From: Lethocerus indicus | Taxonomy: Eukaryota > Arthropoda > Insecta > Hemiptera > Belostomatidae | Direction of reading: 5' to 3' | Length of the DNA: 64,000 bases | Assembly (NCBI GenBank): GCA_019843655.1 | Contig: JACDQD010000011.1 | Coordinates: 18,937,333 to 19,001,332 of the forward strand | In this document: positions 52,554 to 57,250 of the stretch, in pieces | How positions within the stretch are numbered: the stretch's first letter is position 1 | Layout of the letters: the number at the start of each line of letters is the position of its first letter | The notes under the pieces: model-generated | What the model saw: the letters and a program-made list of their open reading frames with translations, nothing else | Told to the model about the DNA's origin: nothing | The model's database searches: none | Made by a program: the position numbers and the translations under genes

Positions 52554-54519
52554 TAGATATATAGATACGCATAGCCACGCATAGGCGCACACAAGACCCG
52601 CATTTCCCTAAGGGACTGGGGCCTTCATACTAAGTAGGCCCTACTCCAAAGTCCTACCCTAACAGTTGTCCATCTATAGTGCTGACCAACACGAATTGAA
52701 CGATTGTGTCACAATTTCGCCCTTAGGGGCTGTAAATGTCCGTCCGCTAATTTGAATCTGAACACTCGTCGGGAATTCGGCCGGCTGATTGCGGACTCCG
52801 CTTCGGAATTCCCCCCCGGGCCCCTTCCCGGAGAGTTGACCCCATCCCCTGTAATAAGTAGGGCCGAATATTGTTCTACTTCGGCAAAAGTTGGCGGTAA
52901 ACAAAACGCGTTTGTTTCCTCCACGTGGCCCTATCTCTCTCCGTTCTGACCCTGGTGGCCCTGGAATGGGGTGGCGGGGGGGGGACACGACCCTTTAATC
53001 GAGTTTTTGGTTCTCTTCCTTATCGGAATACGCGGAATATTCCATCATAATATGCGGATTAAAAGAGAGAGAGAGGATAGTTTCCGCGTTAGGTCGCCGC
53101 TTGTGGTTTTACTATCAGTGCGGTGTTTTTTCTATTTTTTGTCCGCTCCCCAGCTGTATTGAAATTATCGTCCGATTAGCAAATAGACTGTTAACGTTAT
53201 CTCCCGGCCGGTATATAAGGAGGATAAGAAGCGAAATGTTGTAATTTGTTCGAAACGCCTAATTGTCGACGCCGAGTATACCACCGAAGGAAATTTGTTA
53301 GGATAATAGGGTCGTAAATATTCTTCCCTTCGGCTTTTCCAAAGTGTTTTTTTTCTGGAGGGCCGAATTGGCGAAATTGTAGGGCCGACCGAGTGCCCGG
53401 CGATGCCACTTGACGATGACGGCGGGGGCGCTTAAGGGTGTCTCACGATCTGAGCAGGAAAAATTGGTCGGAATCCTTATTTTTTTTTCTAAAATACGCC
53501 CAACGTGTGGAAATATCCCGACCAAGAATTGTTGTTATTGGCGGCCAAGTGTCCCCCGGCGTACAGGAAAATCGTTGAGCGGGGTTCTAAAACAGAACTT
53601 AACAAAAAGAATAAAAGAGCCGAGAGGGAGAGGGAGAGGGAGAGAGTAGGAGTGGTCGGTGTCGCGTGTGTCTGTGTGTGCTCGCTGAGGGTTCAAGGGA
53701 GTGCAAAGCTTTGTAAAGGAGGAGGAGGAGGAGGAGGAGGAGGAGGAGGAGGAGGAGGAGGGAGGAGGAGGAGCGCCTCCTTCTTGGCCTTAGGCCAAGC
53801 CCGCTAAGCTTCGCCCGCAACACTTTGCCCTAGGTCGGAGCGAAAGGATGGACGAGGCCGGCAGGCCGGGGGGGGGGGAGGGGAGGTTTAAATTTTGAAA
53901 CGGCCCTTTAAGGGCCACCCTCGGGGTGGGGGGGGCTATCGACGTTCGCCTCCCGGTCCGGTTTTAGTACCCGCGCAGTTTTAGCACCGAAAACAGAAAA
54001 CAAGATGAACTATCTATATATACAGAGGGGTAAAAAAAAAATGTATCCACCCTTTAAAAGTCCACAACTTTCAAACTAATTGACGGTGTTGTGTCTCATT
54101 TTTTGGTACGTCTTATAGTAGTTGCGGCGATCGCGCCATACAATACGTTTTGTCAGTTGACACAGTCGCCGTATAGTCAGTGTTCTGTTGTGTCAGTTGT
54201 ACCTTGTTGTACTCGAGAGTAGACGTGGCCGGCGCGCAAGGCTTAGAATTGGGATGGAAGTAAGTCCAGTTTTGAAGTGGGTATTTTAAGTACGGAAACA
54301 ACGTCAATCGCGAAATGAGTATCGAACAGAGCCAATATCCGAACTGAACACGTGTCTGTGGATGTTAATAACGGTGGACCGTTTCGAACACCCACAGTGT
54401 GTGATATATCTTTAAGTCGGACTTTAAGCTACACTTTCACCAAAAATGAGACACAACTCCGTCAATTAGTCTGCAAGTTATGGACTGTTAAACAGTGGAT
54501 ACATTTTTTTGGACCACCC

Positions 54520-54570
<51 letters not shown>

Positions 54571-56339
54571 GCGGTAACGCATTGAACGGTTACGGTGGAC
54601 TGCGCAAACCGTAACTTTTCCTGGTACGAATATAGCTTTTCCAAATATAAGCGCCCTCTCGGATGGCGGAAAATGCCGCCGGTTTCGCCCGTCCACTTCC
54701 CGGTTTCATCGGCTACTTTATATATATATATATATAAATAAAAAGTATATTCGGGTAACCTGTCTCTCTCGGACAAGGTCTAGGACGCGGGCCCGCAGCG
54801 ATATACCGGTCTAAATTTTAATCTATAACTAGACCCGGCTTCGGGCGGCCCGCCCGGATACAGTTGTAAATTGTTGTCCGGGAGTCCGTGCGGGAAATTT
54901 CTCCCGTATATTGAAAAGCCAGGAAGTCCAAATGGGCCGTGCGCTTCCAGACGGGGACCGTTGGGGGGGGACCGATCGGAGACCGACGAAGAGAGTGAGA
55001 GGGAACGAGCCGTGAAGTTCAAGGGTAACGCGGACTTGGGCGAAGAGGAGGAGGAGGAGGAGGAGGAGGAGGAGGAGGAGGAGGAGGAGGCTATTTTTGT
55101 GCACAGTCGGGAAGAGAACAGACCCCCGGGGAAAGTGGTTGGTCGAGGTTAGTGCGCCAGAGAGGGAGGGAGAGGAGAGAGGGAGAGAGAGAGAGAGAGG
55201 GAGGGAATGAGGGAGACAGACCGGGATCTAAATGTCAGCCACAAAGGATGTAGAGAGTGGCTAATCACTTCCCAAATTACAATTCCCATTATAATCCCAG
55301 TATACGGTCCCACCACCGGGTTACGGGCGCTATAACTTAGCTATAAGCTTAGCGTTCCCGAAAATTCCCTTTACAGGATGAAGTACTTGAAGTGTATTCG
55401 TTTCGTGGTCCATCCTCGTCGAAGTAATCGGGTACGTTTTTCCGGGATCACCGGCCTTACGACTACGCCGAGGACGACTTTCCTCTATAAACGGCCCGTT
55501 TCAGGGCCAACCGATAATTTCCGGGTCTCCGGTAGAAATTTTTTTTTTTTCCCGTTTATGAATTTCCGTCGATTGAATAGTGTACTGAGGACGGTCGTAT
55601 CTGTGTTACAGTTAGCGACGCGTACGGGGGTTACATGGGCCCGCCACAAAACTACTTCGCCCAGCCGCAGCCGCCTTCGCCGCCGAGGGCCAGCGTGATA
55701 CAGGCGGCGGCCTCCAGCTCCCACGACGACATCTACCTGCTGGAGATGGGCTTCCAGAACAGGATGAAGAAGAAGATCAAGAGGTCGAAGAGCGGCGACG
55801 GCCCGACCACCTGCGGACCCAAGCGCAAGAGCAGAGAAGGTAATTTGAACTCGGCTGTTCGCCATTAAAGTCGCCCTTTCGTCAACGAATTTCGGTTACT
55901 CAACCTGCCGGTTTTCCCCCAATTTCCAGGCTCGACGACGTACCTGTGGGAATTCCTCCTGAAATTGCTCCAGGACAGGGACTACTGTCCGCGCTACATC
56001 AAATGGACGAACAGGGAGAAGGGCGTCTTCAAGCTGGTCGATTCCAAGGCGGTCTCCAGGCTGTGGGGCCTGCACAAGAACAAGCCGGACATGAACTACG
56101 AGACGATGGGCGAGCCCTCAGGTAAACGCCGGATACGTTTGGTGGCGGCCCGCCTCAACTTTTGCCTTTCGACGGCCCGCCAATTGAAGGTTGAGACGTT
56201 CTAACGCCGTAATTTTCTTTTGTCCCCCAGGTATTACTACCAGCGAGGAATCCTGGCCAAAGTGGACGGCCAGAGGCTGGTCTACCAGTTCGTCGACGTG
56301 CCGAAGGACATTGTCGAGATCGACTGCAGCGGAGCGTGA
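8576..56339 (+). CDS. Eip74EF: Ecdysone-induced ETS transcription factor E74 (Eip74EF), gene span over exons listed below
   Basis: E74 is a nuclear sequence-specific transcription factor. In insects it is an early ecdysone-response gene that drives moulting and metamorphosis genes. Identification rests on the C-terminal exons: the ETS domain ([67 protein letters not shown]) ends in [13 protein letters not shown] and stop, as in the family. The common exon with [20 protein letters not shown] supports this. Exons read here are 8576-8617, 12775-12879, 21429-21591 (own ATG), 37329-37472, 44987-45112, 45408-45478, 46726-46913, 55612-55839, 55930-56121 and 56231-56339. The two leftmost exons are tied to this gene only by strand and splice phase. 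If they belong elsewhere, the gene begins at the 21429 exon. In Drosophila E74A and E74B use separate promoters and first exons spliced to a shared C-terminal part, which is the layout suggested here. The sequence as given contains frame breaks (see findings). Confidence 0.85.
8799..9085. mobile_element. Family A foldback MITE, full length
   Basis: The outer end GCGAGGGGTTGG and GGAATACCGTAGAG is followed by TTTCTGTCTCCTCCCGCCGG, TTCTAGACCGGTTTCGGCCG and CTCGCCATCTTCAGTAGCGC. A spacer of about 50 bp follows, then the reverse complement: ACTGAAGATGGCGAGCGGCC, GAAAACGGTCTAG, AAGACCGAAC and CGGCGAGAGCAGACACAAAC. The two arms would fold into a long hairpin. There is no coding sequence. Confidence 0.85.
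11478..11515. repeat. (TCG)n microsatellite
   Basis: About twelve uninterrupted TCG triplets. They translate as poly-Val, poly-Ser or poly-Arg in the three forward frames. Confidence 0.95.
12775..12879 (+). CDS. Candidate 105-nt coding exon, phase 1/1, probably 5' part of E74
   Basis: The acceptor GTTTTCCCCTGTAG has a good pyrimidine tract and the donor is AAAA|GTAGGT. In phase 1 the exon reads (E)[34 protein letters not shown] with mostly G/C third positions, like the secure E74 exons. Its 105 nt keep phase 1 at both ends, so it can join 8576-8617 on the left and any later E74 exon on the right. I do not recognise the peptide as a known domain. The alternative is an exon of an unrelated upstream gene. 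Confidence 0.5.
13486..13800. mobile_element. Family A foldback MITE, full length
   Basis: The left arm reads TTTCTGTCTCCTCTCGCCGG, TTCGGTCTTTCGCTAGACCG and GGCCGCTCGCCATCTTCAGT. The right arm reads GGCGAGCGGCCGAAACCGGT, CTAGCGACATAGACCGAACC, CTACGGTATTCC and CCAGACCACAAAACAGGTAT. The centre (CATCCCCACTGCCCACTGTC) is shared with the half copy at 6497. This is the best preserved copy on the right side and defines the outer terminus. Confidence 0.85.
14071..14215 (+). repeat. Diverged direct duplication, first copy; tRNA-like A-box
   Basis: This shares the order GTGGCCGAGTTATAAGAATT, then TACTTTGAATATA, AGCATTTTTATTGT and GTCTTCAGTAG with the block at 14430-14570, about 355 bp downstream. The opening GCCAGAGTGGCCGAGTT resembles the A box of Leu/Ser-type tRNAs. 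I see no clear B box or cloverleaf, so I do not call a tRNA gene. A tRNA-derived SINE is possible. Confidence 0.45.
14430..14570 (+). repeat. Diverged direct duplication, second copy
   Basis: It reads CGCAGAATGGCCGGAGTATA then AGAATTTC, with TACTTTGAAATATAGCAC, TTTTATTGTTTATGC and CGTCAGTAGGCACTGG. It aligns with the block at 14071, with substitutions and small indels. Confidence 0.45.
15433..15703. mobile_element. Family B MITE, one end only, inverted orientation
   Basis: The interior AGGCTTAGAATTGGATG and TATTTTAAGTACGAAAACAT matches the copy at 54023. It runs into the right terminal block: CGTTTCGAACACCTACAGTG, TGATATATCTTTAAGTCGG and TGCAAGTTATGGACTGTTGA, ending GTGGATACATTTTTTTG. The left terminal repeat is absent. 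Confidence 0.8.
16433..16503. mobile_element. Family A remnant: both outer termini only
   Basis: CCCCTGTTTTTGTCCGCGAG and TTGAATACCGTAGATTCTG are followed directly by CAGAAACGCACGAAATCTAC. The two element tips are thus joined with nearly all of the interior deleted, leaving a mini-hairpin. Confidence 0.6.
16515..16653. mobile_element. Family B terminal fragment
   Basis: It begins TA|CAGAGGGGGTCG and continues AAATGTATCCACCGTTTGAC, TTGACGGAATTGTGTCTC, GGTGAAAGTGTAGCTTAAAG and TTAAAGATATCATAGCTGTA. This is one end of the element with no partner nearby. Confidence 0.75.
16762..16942. mobile_element. Family A MITE, left arm shortened
   Basis: The outer left end (ATACCTGTTTTGTGGTCTGC, TGGAATACCGTAGAG, TTTCGTGTGTTTCTGT) leads into a short centre. 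A complete right arm follows: CGCTACTGAAGACGGCGAAC, GGCCGCGCGAAACCGGTC, AAAGACAGAAACACG and AATCTACGGTATTT. This copy shows both outer termini clearly. Confidence 0.8.
18305..18380. repeat. (GGA)n microsatellite, about 25 units
   Basis: A pure polypurine GGA run translates as poly-Gly or poly-Arg in forward frames. The open frames across it are artefacts. Confidence 0.97.
19329..19468. mobile_element. Family A MITE, short-armed copy
   Basis: GAGATACCGTAGATATTTCG, CGGCCTCTCGCCGTCTTC, a centre containing GACTACTGAAGAC, then GGGCGAGCGACCGAAAAAG and ACAGAACCGGCGAGAGAGGA. The outer right end is replaced by a CT-rich run. Confidence 0.65.
20005..20345 (+). repeat. Family C dispersed repeat, copy 1
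   Basis: The block from ACCGGGAAGCCGCTAATTCT to TTGGGACCGGTTTCAG matches the reverse complement of 46078-46460. Shared stretches include TTGGGGCGTCGGTAATTTTT, CGAAGGATTACGGATT, GAATTAGACGGCTCGG and CGAGAGTCTATAGTTT. An open frame ends ...[11 protein letters not shown]...RELDGSVN* here and ...[11 protein letters not shown]...EELDGSAN* in the other copy. The family is unknown to me. Confidence 0.7.
20740..21428 (+). promoter_or_regulatory. GC-rich candidate promoter and 5' UTR of the ATG exon
   Basis: GC content and CpG frequency rise sharply from about 20740 to 21330, then fall into poly-T, poly-A and a short leader before the ATG at 21429. I find no convincing acceptor directly before that ATG, so transcription may start here, as for an internal E74B-type promoter. 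The frame upstream of the ATG stays open to 21342 after a TTTAG, so a coding extension cannot be excluded. No TATA box was identified. Confidence 0.3.
21429..21591 (+). CDS. Eip74EF: Alternative first coding exon of E74 (E74B-type), own ATG
   Basis: ATG GTA AAT ATG starts a 54-codon block reading [16 protein letters not shown], then an acidic serine/aspartate run ([16 protein letters not shown]) and [15 protein letters not shown]. It ends TAC C|GTAAGT in phase 1. Codon third positions are less GC-rich than in the ETS exons, but the frame is clean and the donor strong. Phase 1 matches the entry phase of the exons at 37329 and 44987, so it can be spliced to the common part. In Drosophila, E74B has its own promoter and N-terminus inside the E74A unit. 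The SD-rich patch could act as a transactivation or CK2-substrate region; that is inference. Confidence 0.65.
22599..22639. repeat. (GA)n microsatellite
   Basis: About 20 GA dinucleotides, followed within 15 bp by a perfect TGACGTCA palindrome at 22652-22659. GA repeats of this kind can bind GAGA factor in insects. Confidence 0.95.
26525..26545. repeat. G21 homopolymer
   Basis: Twenty-one consecutive G followed by a run of A. It could form a G-quadruplex, and its length is likely unreliable in the assembly. Confidence 0.9.
29370..29480. promoter_or_regulatory. GC-rich patch with perfect CRE palindrome
   Basis: TGACGTCA at 29393-29400 sits in a CpG-rich block with repeated CCGCCCCCG motifs of the GC-box type, inside the large E74 intron. 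It could be an internal promoter or enhancer. No adjoining exon was identified. Confidence 0.25.
30880..31104 (+). CDS. Weak candidate exon in the large E74 intron
   Basis: After GTTCCGCAG the phase-1 frame reads [18 protein letters not shown] then [12 protein letters not shown] up to a CCAG|GTAGGC. The next block reads [17 protein letters not shown] then [16 protein letters not shown], ending CTCA|GTGAAAG in phase 1, but in the -1 frame. One missing base would fuse the two into a phase 1/1 exon. Open frames this long also occur by chance in this window, and I do not recognise the peptide. Confidence 0.2.
37097..37203. mobile_element. Family A MITE, right arm only
   Basis: GCGACTGAAGATGGCGAGCG, GCCGAATACCGTCTGGCAAG, GAATCTACGGTATTCCAACC and CCTCGCAGGCCACAAAACAG form a complete right arm. 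It ends about 125 bp before the E74 exon acceptor at 37328. Confidence 0.75.
37329..37472 (+). CDS. Eip74EF: E74 exon, phase 1/1, with an in-phase TGA or indels
   Basis: The acceptor (TTTTTTTTGTGTGTTACAG) and donor (AATACAG|GTCAGC) are good. Length 144 keeps phase 1 on both sides. The phase-consistent frame starts [18 protein letters not shown], meets TGA at 37382-37384, and continues [16 protein letters not shown] and LAYSATNTG into the next exon's GSLPPSP. The other frames are also protein-like: [20 protein letters not shown] in frame +2, and [20 protein letters not shown] in frame +1. Three single-base deletions could walk the true protein through these frames, or one substitution could have made the TGA. 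I cannot decide which. VKRE would be a SUMO-type site if that frame is used. Confidence 0.6.
38960..39008. mobile_element. Family A core fragment
   Basis: Only the inner left arm is preserved: CGCCTGTTTCGACTGCTCGC then CATCTTCAGTAGC. Confidence 0.5.
40572..40592. repeat. G21 homopolymer
   Basis: Twenty-one consecutive G, a potential quadruplex and a site of likely assembly length error. Confidence 0.9.
40807..40835. promoter_or_regulatory. Cluster of three nuclear-receptor half-sites
   Basis: AGGTCA at 40807-40812, GGGTCA at 40820-40825 and TGACCA at 40830-40835 lie within 29 bp of the E74 intron. The last two form an inverted repeat with a 4-bp spacer. EcR/USP prefers IR-1, so this is not a canonical ecdysone element, but such clusters can bind EcR/USP, E75 or HR3-type receptors. 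Confidence 0.3.
41718..41750. mobile_element. Family A core fragment
   Basis: CGCTACTGAAGGTGGCGGAC then GGCCGAAAC matches the inner right arm only. Confidence 0.45.
44987..45112 (+). CDS. Eip74EF: E74 common exon, [14 protein letters not shown] segment
   Basis: The acceptor GTTGTTTGCAG and donor AATACAG|GTAAAT enclose 126 nt in phase 1/1. It reads (G)[33 protein letters not shown] and HTYYQQNT. The serine/aspartate-rich block followed by DELRARL is, as I recall, a conserved stretch of insect E74 proteins outside the ETS domain. The SP motifs and acidic serines suggest a phosphorylated activation region; that is inference. There are no stops or phase problems, and it joins 37329 on the left and 45408 or 46726 on the right. 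Confidence 0.8.
45408..45478 (+). CDS. Eip74EF: Probable small E74 exon, one base short
   Basis: A 71-nt block lies between acceptor GTGTGCGCAG and a strong donor AACG|GTAAGT. Entering in phase 1 it reads GLPPTN and hits a stop. Shifting the frame once gives an open frame, [20 protein letters not shown] then N, that exits in phase 1. One missing base near the start would make it 72 nt and phase 1/1 like its neighbours. I do not recognise the peptide; splice quality and phase are the support. It may be alternatively used, or it may be a decoy. Confidence 0.45.
45618..45868. mobile_element. Family A foldback MITE, full length
   Basis: TTTTGTGGCCCGCGAAGGGG, GGCCGTTCGCCGTCTTCAGT and AGCGCTGTGTGTCAGCCACT form the left arm. 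The right arm is CAGCGCTACTGAAGACGGCG, AACGGCCACGGATAACCGGT, CGAAAGACCGGACCGGCGAC and AGGAGACGGAAACACAGCG. The arms are nearly perfect complements. The element sits in an intron of about 1.2 kb, so the pre-mRNA would contain a long hairpin. Confidence 0.85.
46078..46460 (-). repeat. Family C dispersed repeat, copy 2
   Basis: The reverse complement matches 20005-20345 over most of its length. The minus strand carries a 74-codon frame (46457 to 46233) that ends [20 protein letters not shown] and stop. The frame is also partly open in the other copy. The protein is unknown to me and may be a transposon relic. Confidence 0.7.
46726..46913 (+). CDS. Eip74EF: E74 common exon, Gly/Ala and Tyr/His/Pro-rich
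   Basis: The acceptor TTTTTCTTTTCGCAG is strong. The exon reads (V)[53 protein letters not shown] and YNPYSNRET, with strong GC third-position bias. The frame is unbroken from phase 1 to ACA|GTGAGT, but that exit is phase 0, while the next exon at 55612 needs phase 1. Either the donor is 4 nt further (GTGA|GTACAC), or one G is missing from a perfect ACAG|GTGAGT consensus. Low-complexity activation-type sequence, no fold recognised. Confidence 0.75.
47673..47698. repeat. C26 homopolymer
   Basis: Twenty-six consecutive C, the longest homopolymer noticed in the window. Its true length is uncertain. Confidence 0.9.
49105..49425. mobile_element. Candidate inverted-repeat element with palindromic tips
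   Basis: GGGGTCATTTGACCCC at 49127-49142 is a perfect palindrome. A related motif in opposite sense (reverse complement GGTCATTTGATCCCC) lies near 49398-49412. On the inner side of each is a similar CATTTTTCG or GTATTTTTCG segment. This suggests a roughly 300-bp element with diverged TIRs, superfamily unknown. Confidence 0.3.
50712..50820. repeat. (GA)n microsatellite, about 100 bp
   Basis: A long GA run with a few interruptions (GTGAGAGAGCG near its left end). GAGG-rich runs follow at 50888-50945. Frames through it (poly-Arg-Glu, poly-Leu-Ser) are artefacts. Confidence 0.95.
52487..52551. repeat. (TA)n microsatellite, about 32 units
   Basis: An uninterrupted AT dinucleotide run in E74 intronic DNA. 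Confidence 0.95.
53717..53773. repeat. (GGA)n microsatellite
   Basis: About 19 GGA/GAG triplets with one interruption near 53761. Confidence 0.93.
54023..54523. mobile_element. Family B MITE, complete, TA target duplication
   Basis: The element is flanked by TA at 54021-54022 and 54524-54525. The left end reads CAGAGGGGTAAAAA, ATGTATCCACCCTTTAAAAG and AACTAATTGACGGTGTTGTG. The right end is the inverse: GAGACACAACTCCGTCAATT, CTGCAAGTTATGGACTGTTA and GGATACATTTTTTTGGACC, ending ACCCTCTG. TIRs are about 80 bp and the total is 501 bp. There is no transposase frame. TA duplication and a CAG-starting TIR fit a non-autonomous Tc1/mariner-type element. Confidence 0.88.
54522..54569. repeat. (TA)n microsatellite abutting the MITE
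   Basis: The TA run begins exactly at the right border of the family B element. This fits insertion into, or expansion from, the TA target site. Confidence 0.93.
55045..55090. repeat. (GAG)n microsatellite
   Basis: About 15 GAG triplets, poly-Glu in one forward frame. It has no splice context, so I do not treat it as coding. Confidence 0.93.
55612..55839 (+). CDS. Eip74EF: E74 exon just before the ETS domain
   Basis: The acceptor CTGTGTTACAG and donor AGAAG|GTAATT enclose 228 nt, phase 1/1. It reads [17 protein letters not shown], a proline stretch, [15 protein letters not shown], then the basic run KKKIKRSK and GPKRKSREG leading into the ETS domain. The KRKSRE/G junction just ahead of TTYLWEF is as in E74 family members. 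The lysine/arginine clusters are likely nuclear-localisation signals (inference). The frame is clean with strong GC3. It needs an incoming phase 1, which the 46726 exon as written does not provide. Confidence 0.88.
55930..56121 (+). CDS. Eip74EF: E74 ETS domain, first part (helices 1-3), one base short
   Basis: This encodes the winged helix-turn-helix ETS domain that binds GGAA cores. Visible in order are [49 protein letters not shown] and [11 protein letters not shown]. The exon should then give the recognition-helix end RALR before joining YYYQRG. Instead GGC GAG CCC TCA G is read. With one base added inside the Gly codon (between 56110 and 56111), CGA GCC CTC AG restores the invariant motif and the phase-2 junction with the next exon. 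Everything else is intact and strongly conserved, so a sequencing deletion is the simplest explanation. As written, the domain is destroyed. Confidence 0.93.
56231..56339 (+). CDS. Eip74EF: E74 ETS domain, wing and C-terminus, stop
   Basis: After acceptor TTTTGTCCCCCAG, entering in phase 2, it reads (R)[35 protein letters not shown] and TGA at 56337-56339. This is the end of the ETS domain (strands 3-4 of the wing). The protein ends directly after the domain, as in insect E74. Entering in the frame imposed by the upstream one-base loss gives [11 protein letters not shown]..., which has no family resemblance. That confirms the frame break is upstream and not in this exon. Confidence 0.93.
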
Positions 56340-57103
56340 CCCCAGTCAACGTCTCGCCCTTCTTAATCCTCTCAAGACAATTTCTATAAAGGTGGTATTT
56401 TTTTCAGTAATTGAAAAAAAAAAAAAAAAATCCACAAACCGTCGACGACTCTAGACCGGCCCCCCTTGCCGGAAATTGTGCGAAGGAAGGGAATTTTCGC
56501 TGATGAAGGTCCAACTTTGAAACCTGCCCCCCGCCAACCCCCCGCCCCCCCCCGGCTAAAGAGAAGGAGGAACTTGACCGAAAACCCCCGCTTTGTCCAC
56601 GACCCAAAACCCAACAACAACAACAACAAAGCCGCCGCCCCCATCAACGCCCAACCCGACATTCCACAAATTTAATACCCGTTGTTTGATAGAGAAAATT
56701 ATGGACGACCATCTCTCTTTTTCTCTCTCTTCCGTCTTCTTATTCTTCTTCGTAATTTTTCTCCTTTTGAACGGTTAATCTTCGTGTCAGTGAGAGCCAA
56801 GCAGGGGGGGGAAAGAGAAACTGATTCCTCGGCAACTTGAAATAAAAAAAAAAAATAATAATAATTTTTAATATATTTAGTTAACGTTACCAGTGAAATG
56901 TTTATTGTATACGTCCGGTATACAATATTGTACTAATACATGTAAATGTAAGTATGTATGTATGAGTGTATTTGTTATAGTTGTCGGGATTATTTGAATT
57001 GATTTTTCTTTCACCCCCCCCCCCCCTCCCCGGAAGATAAAAAGAAGAAAAAAAAACAGTTTTTCCTCCCTTTTCAAATAAAATACTAATTATAATTGTT
57101 CTT

Positions 57104-57111
57104 TGTACATA
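57104..57111 (+). promoter_or_regulatory. Pumilio-type element TGTACATA in the presumed 3' UTR
   Basis: TGTACATA matches the TGTANATA consensus. A second identical site lies at 58270-58277, and TGTAAATA at 60075-60082. If transcribed, these could mediate post-transcriptional repression. Eight-base motifs arise easily in AT-rich DNA. Confidence 0.25.
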
Positions 57112-57212
57112 TAACTATAGAAAAAAAAAATTTTTAAATGTTCTACTATCAATGTTGCATCTCTCCTCTGAATTTATTCGATAATTGTTAGATATAATAA
57201 ATATATATATTT

Positions 57213-57250
57213 AATACACACACATACACACACACACACACACATACACA
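57213..57250. repeat. (CA)n microsatellite
   Basis: An imperfect ACACACATACAC-type run in the presumed E74 3' UTR. Confidence 0.85.

Larger units (their letters stand above)
46914..55611 (+). other. Eip74EF: E74 intron before the ETS-domain exons
   Basis: No secure exon was found in 8.7 kb. It contains a C26 tract, an inverted-repeat element (49105), a GC-rich patch near 49690-49860, long (GA)n, (TA)n and (GGA)n tracts and a complete family B MITE (54023). A hexamer GTAACA repeats four to five times near 47994-48020. The 48537-48950 minus frame and the 48922-49373 plus frames are discussed in findings. Confidence 0.6.

Noticed and set aside
55379..55436. CCCTTTACAG followed by ATGAAGTACTTGAAG and a later GTACG
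   Set aside because: The phase does not fit the neighbouring E74 exons and the donor is weak.
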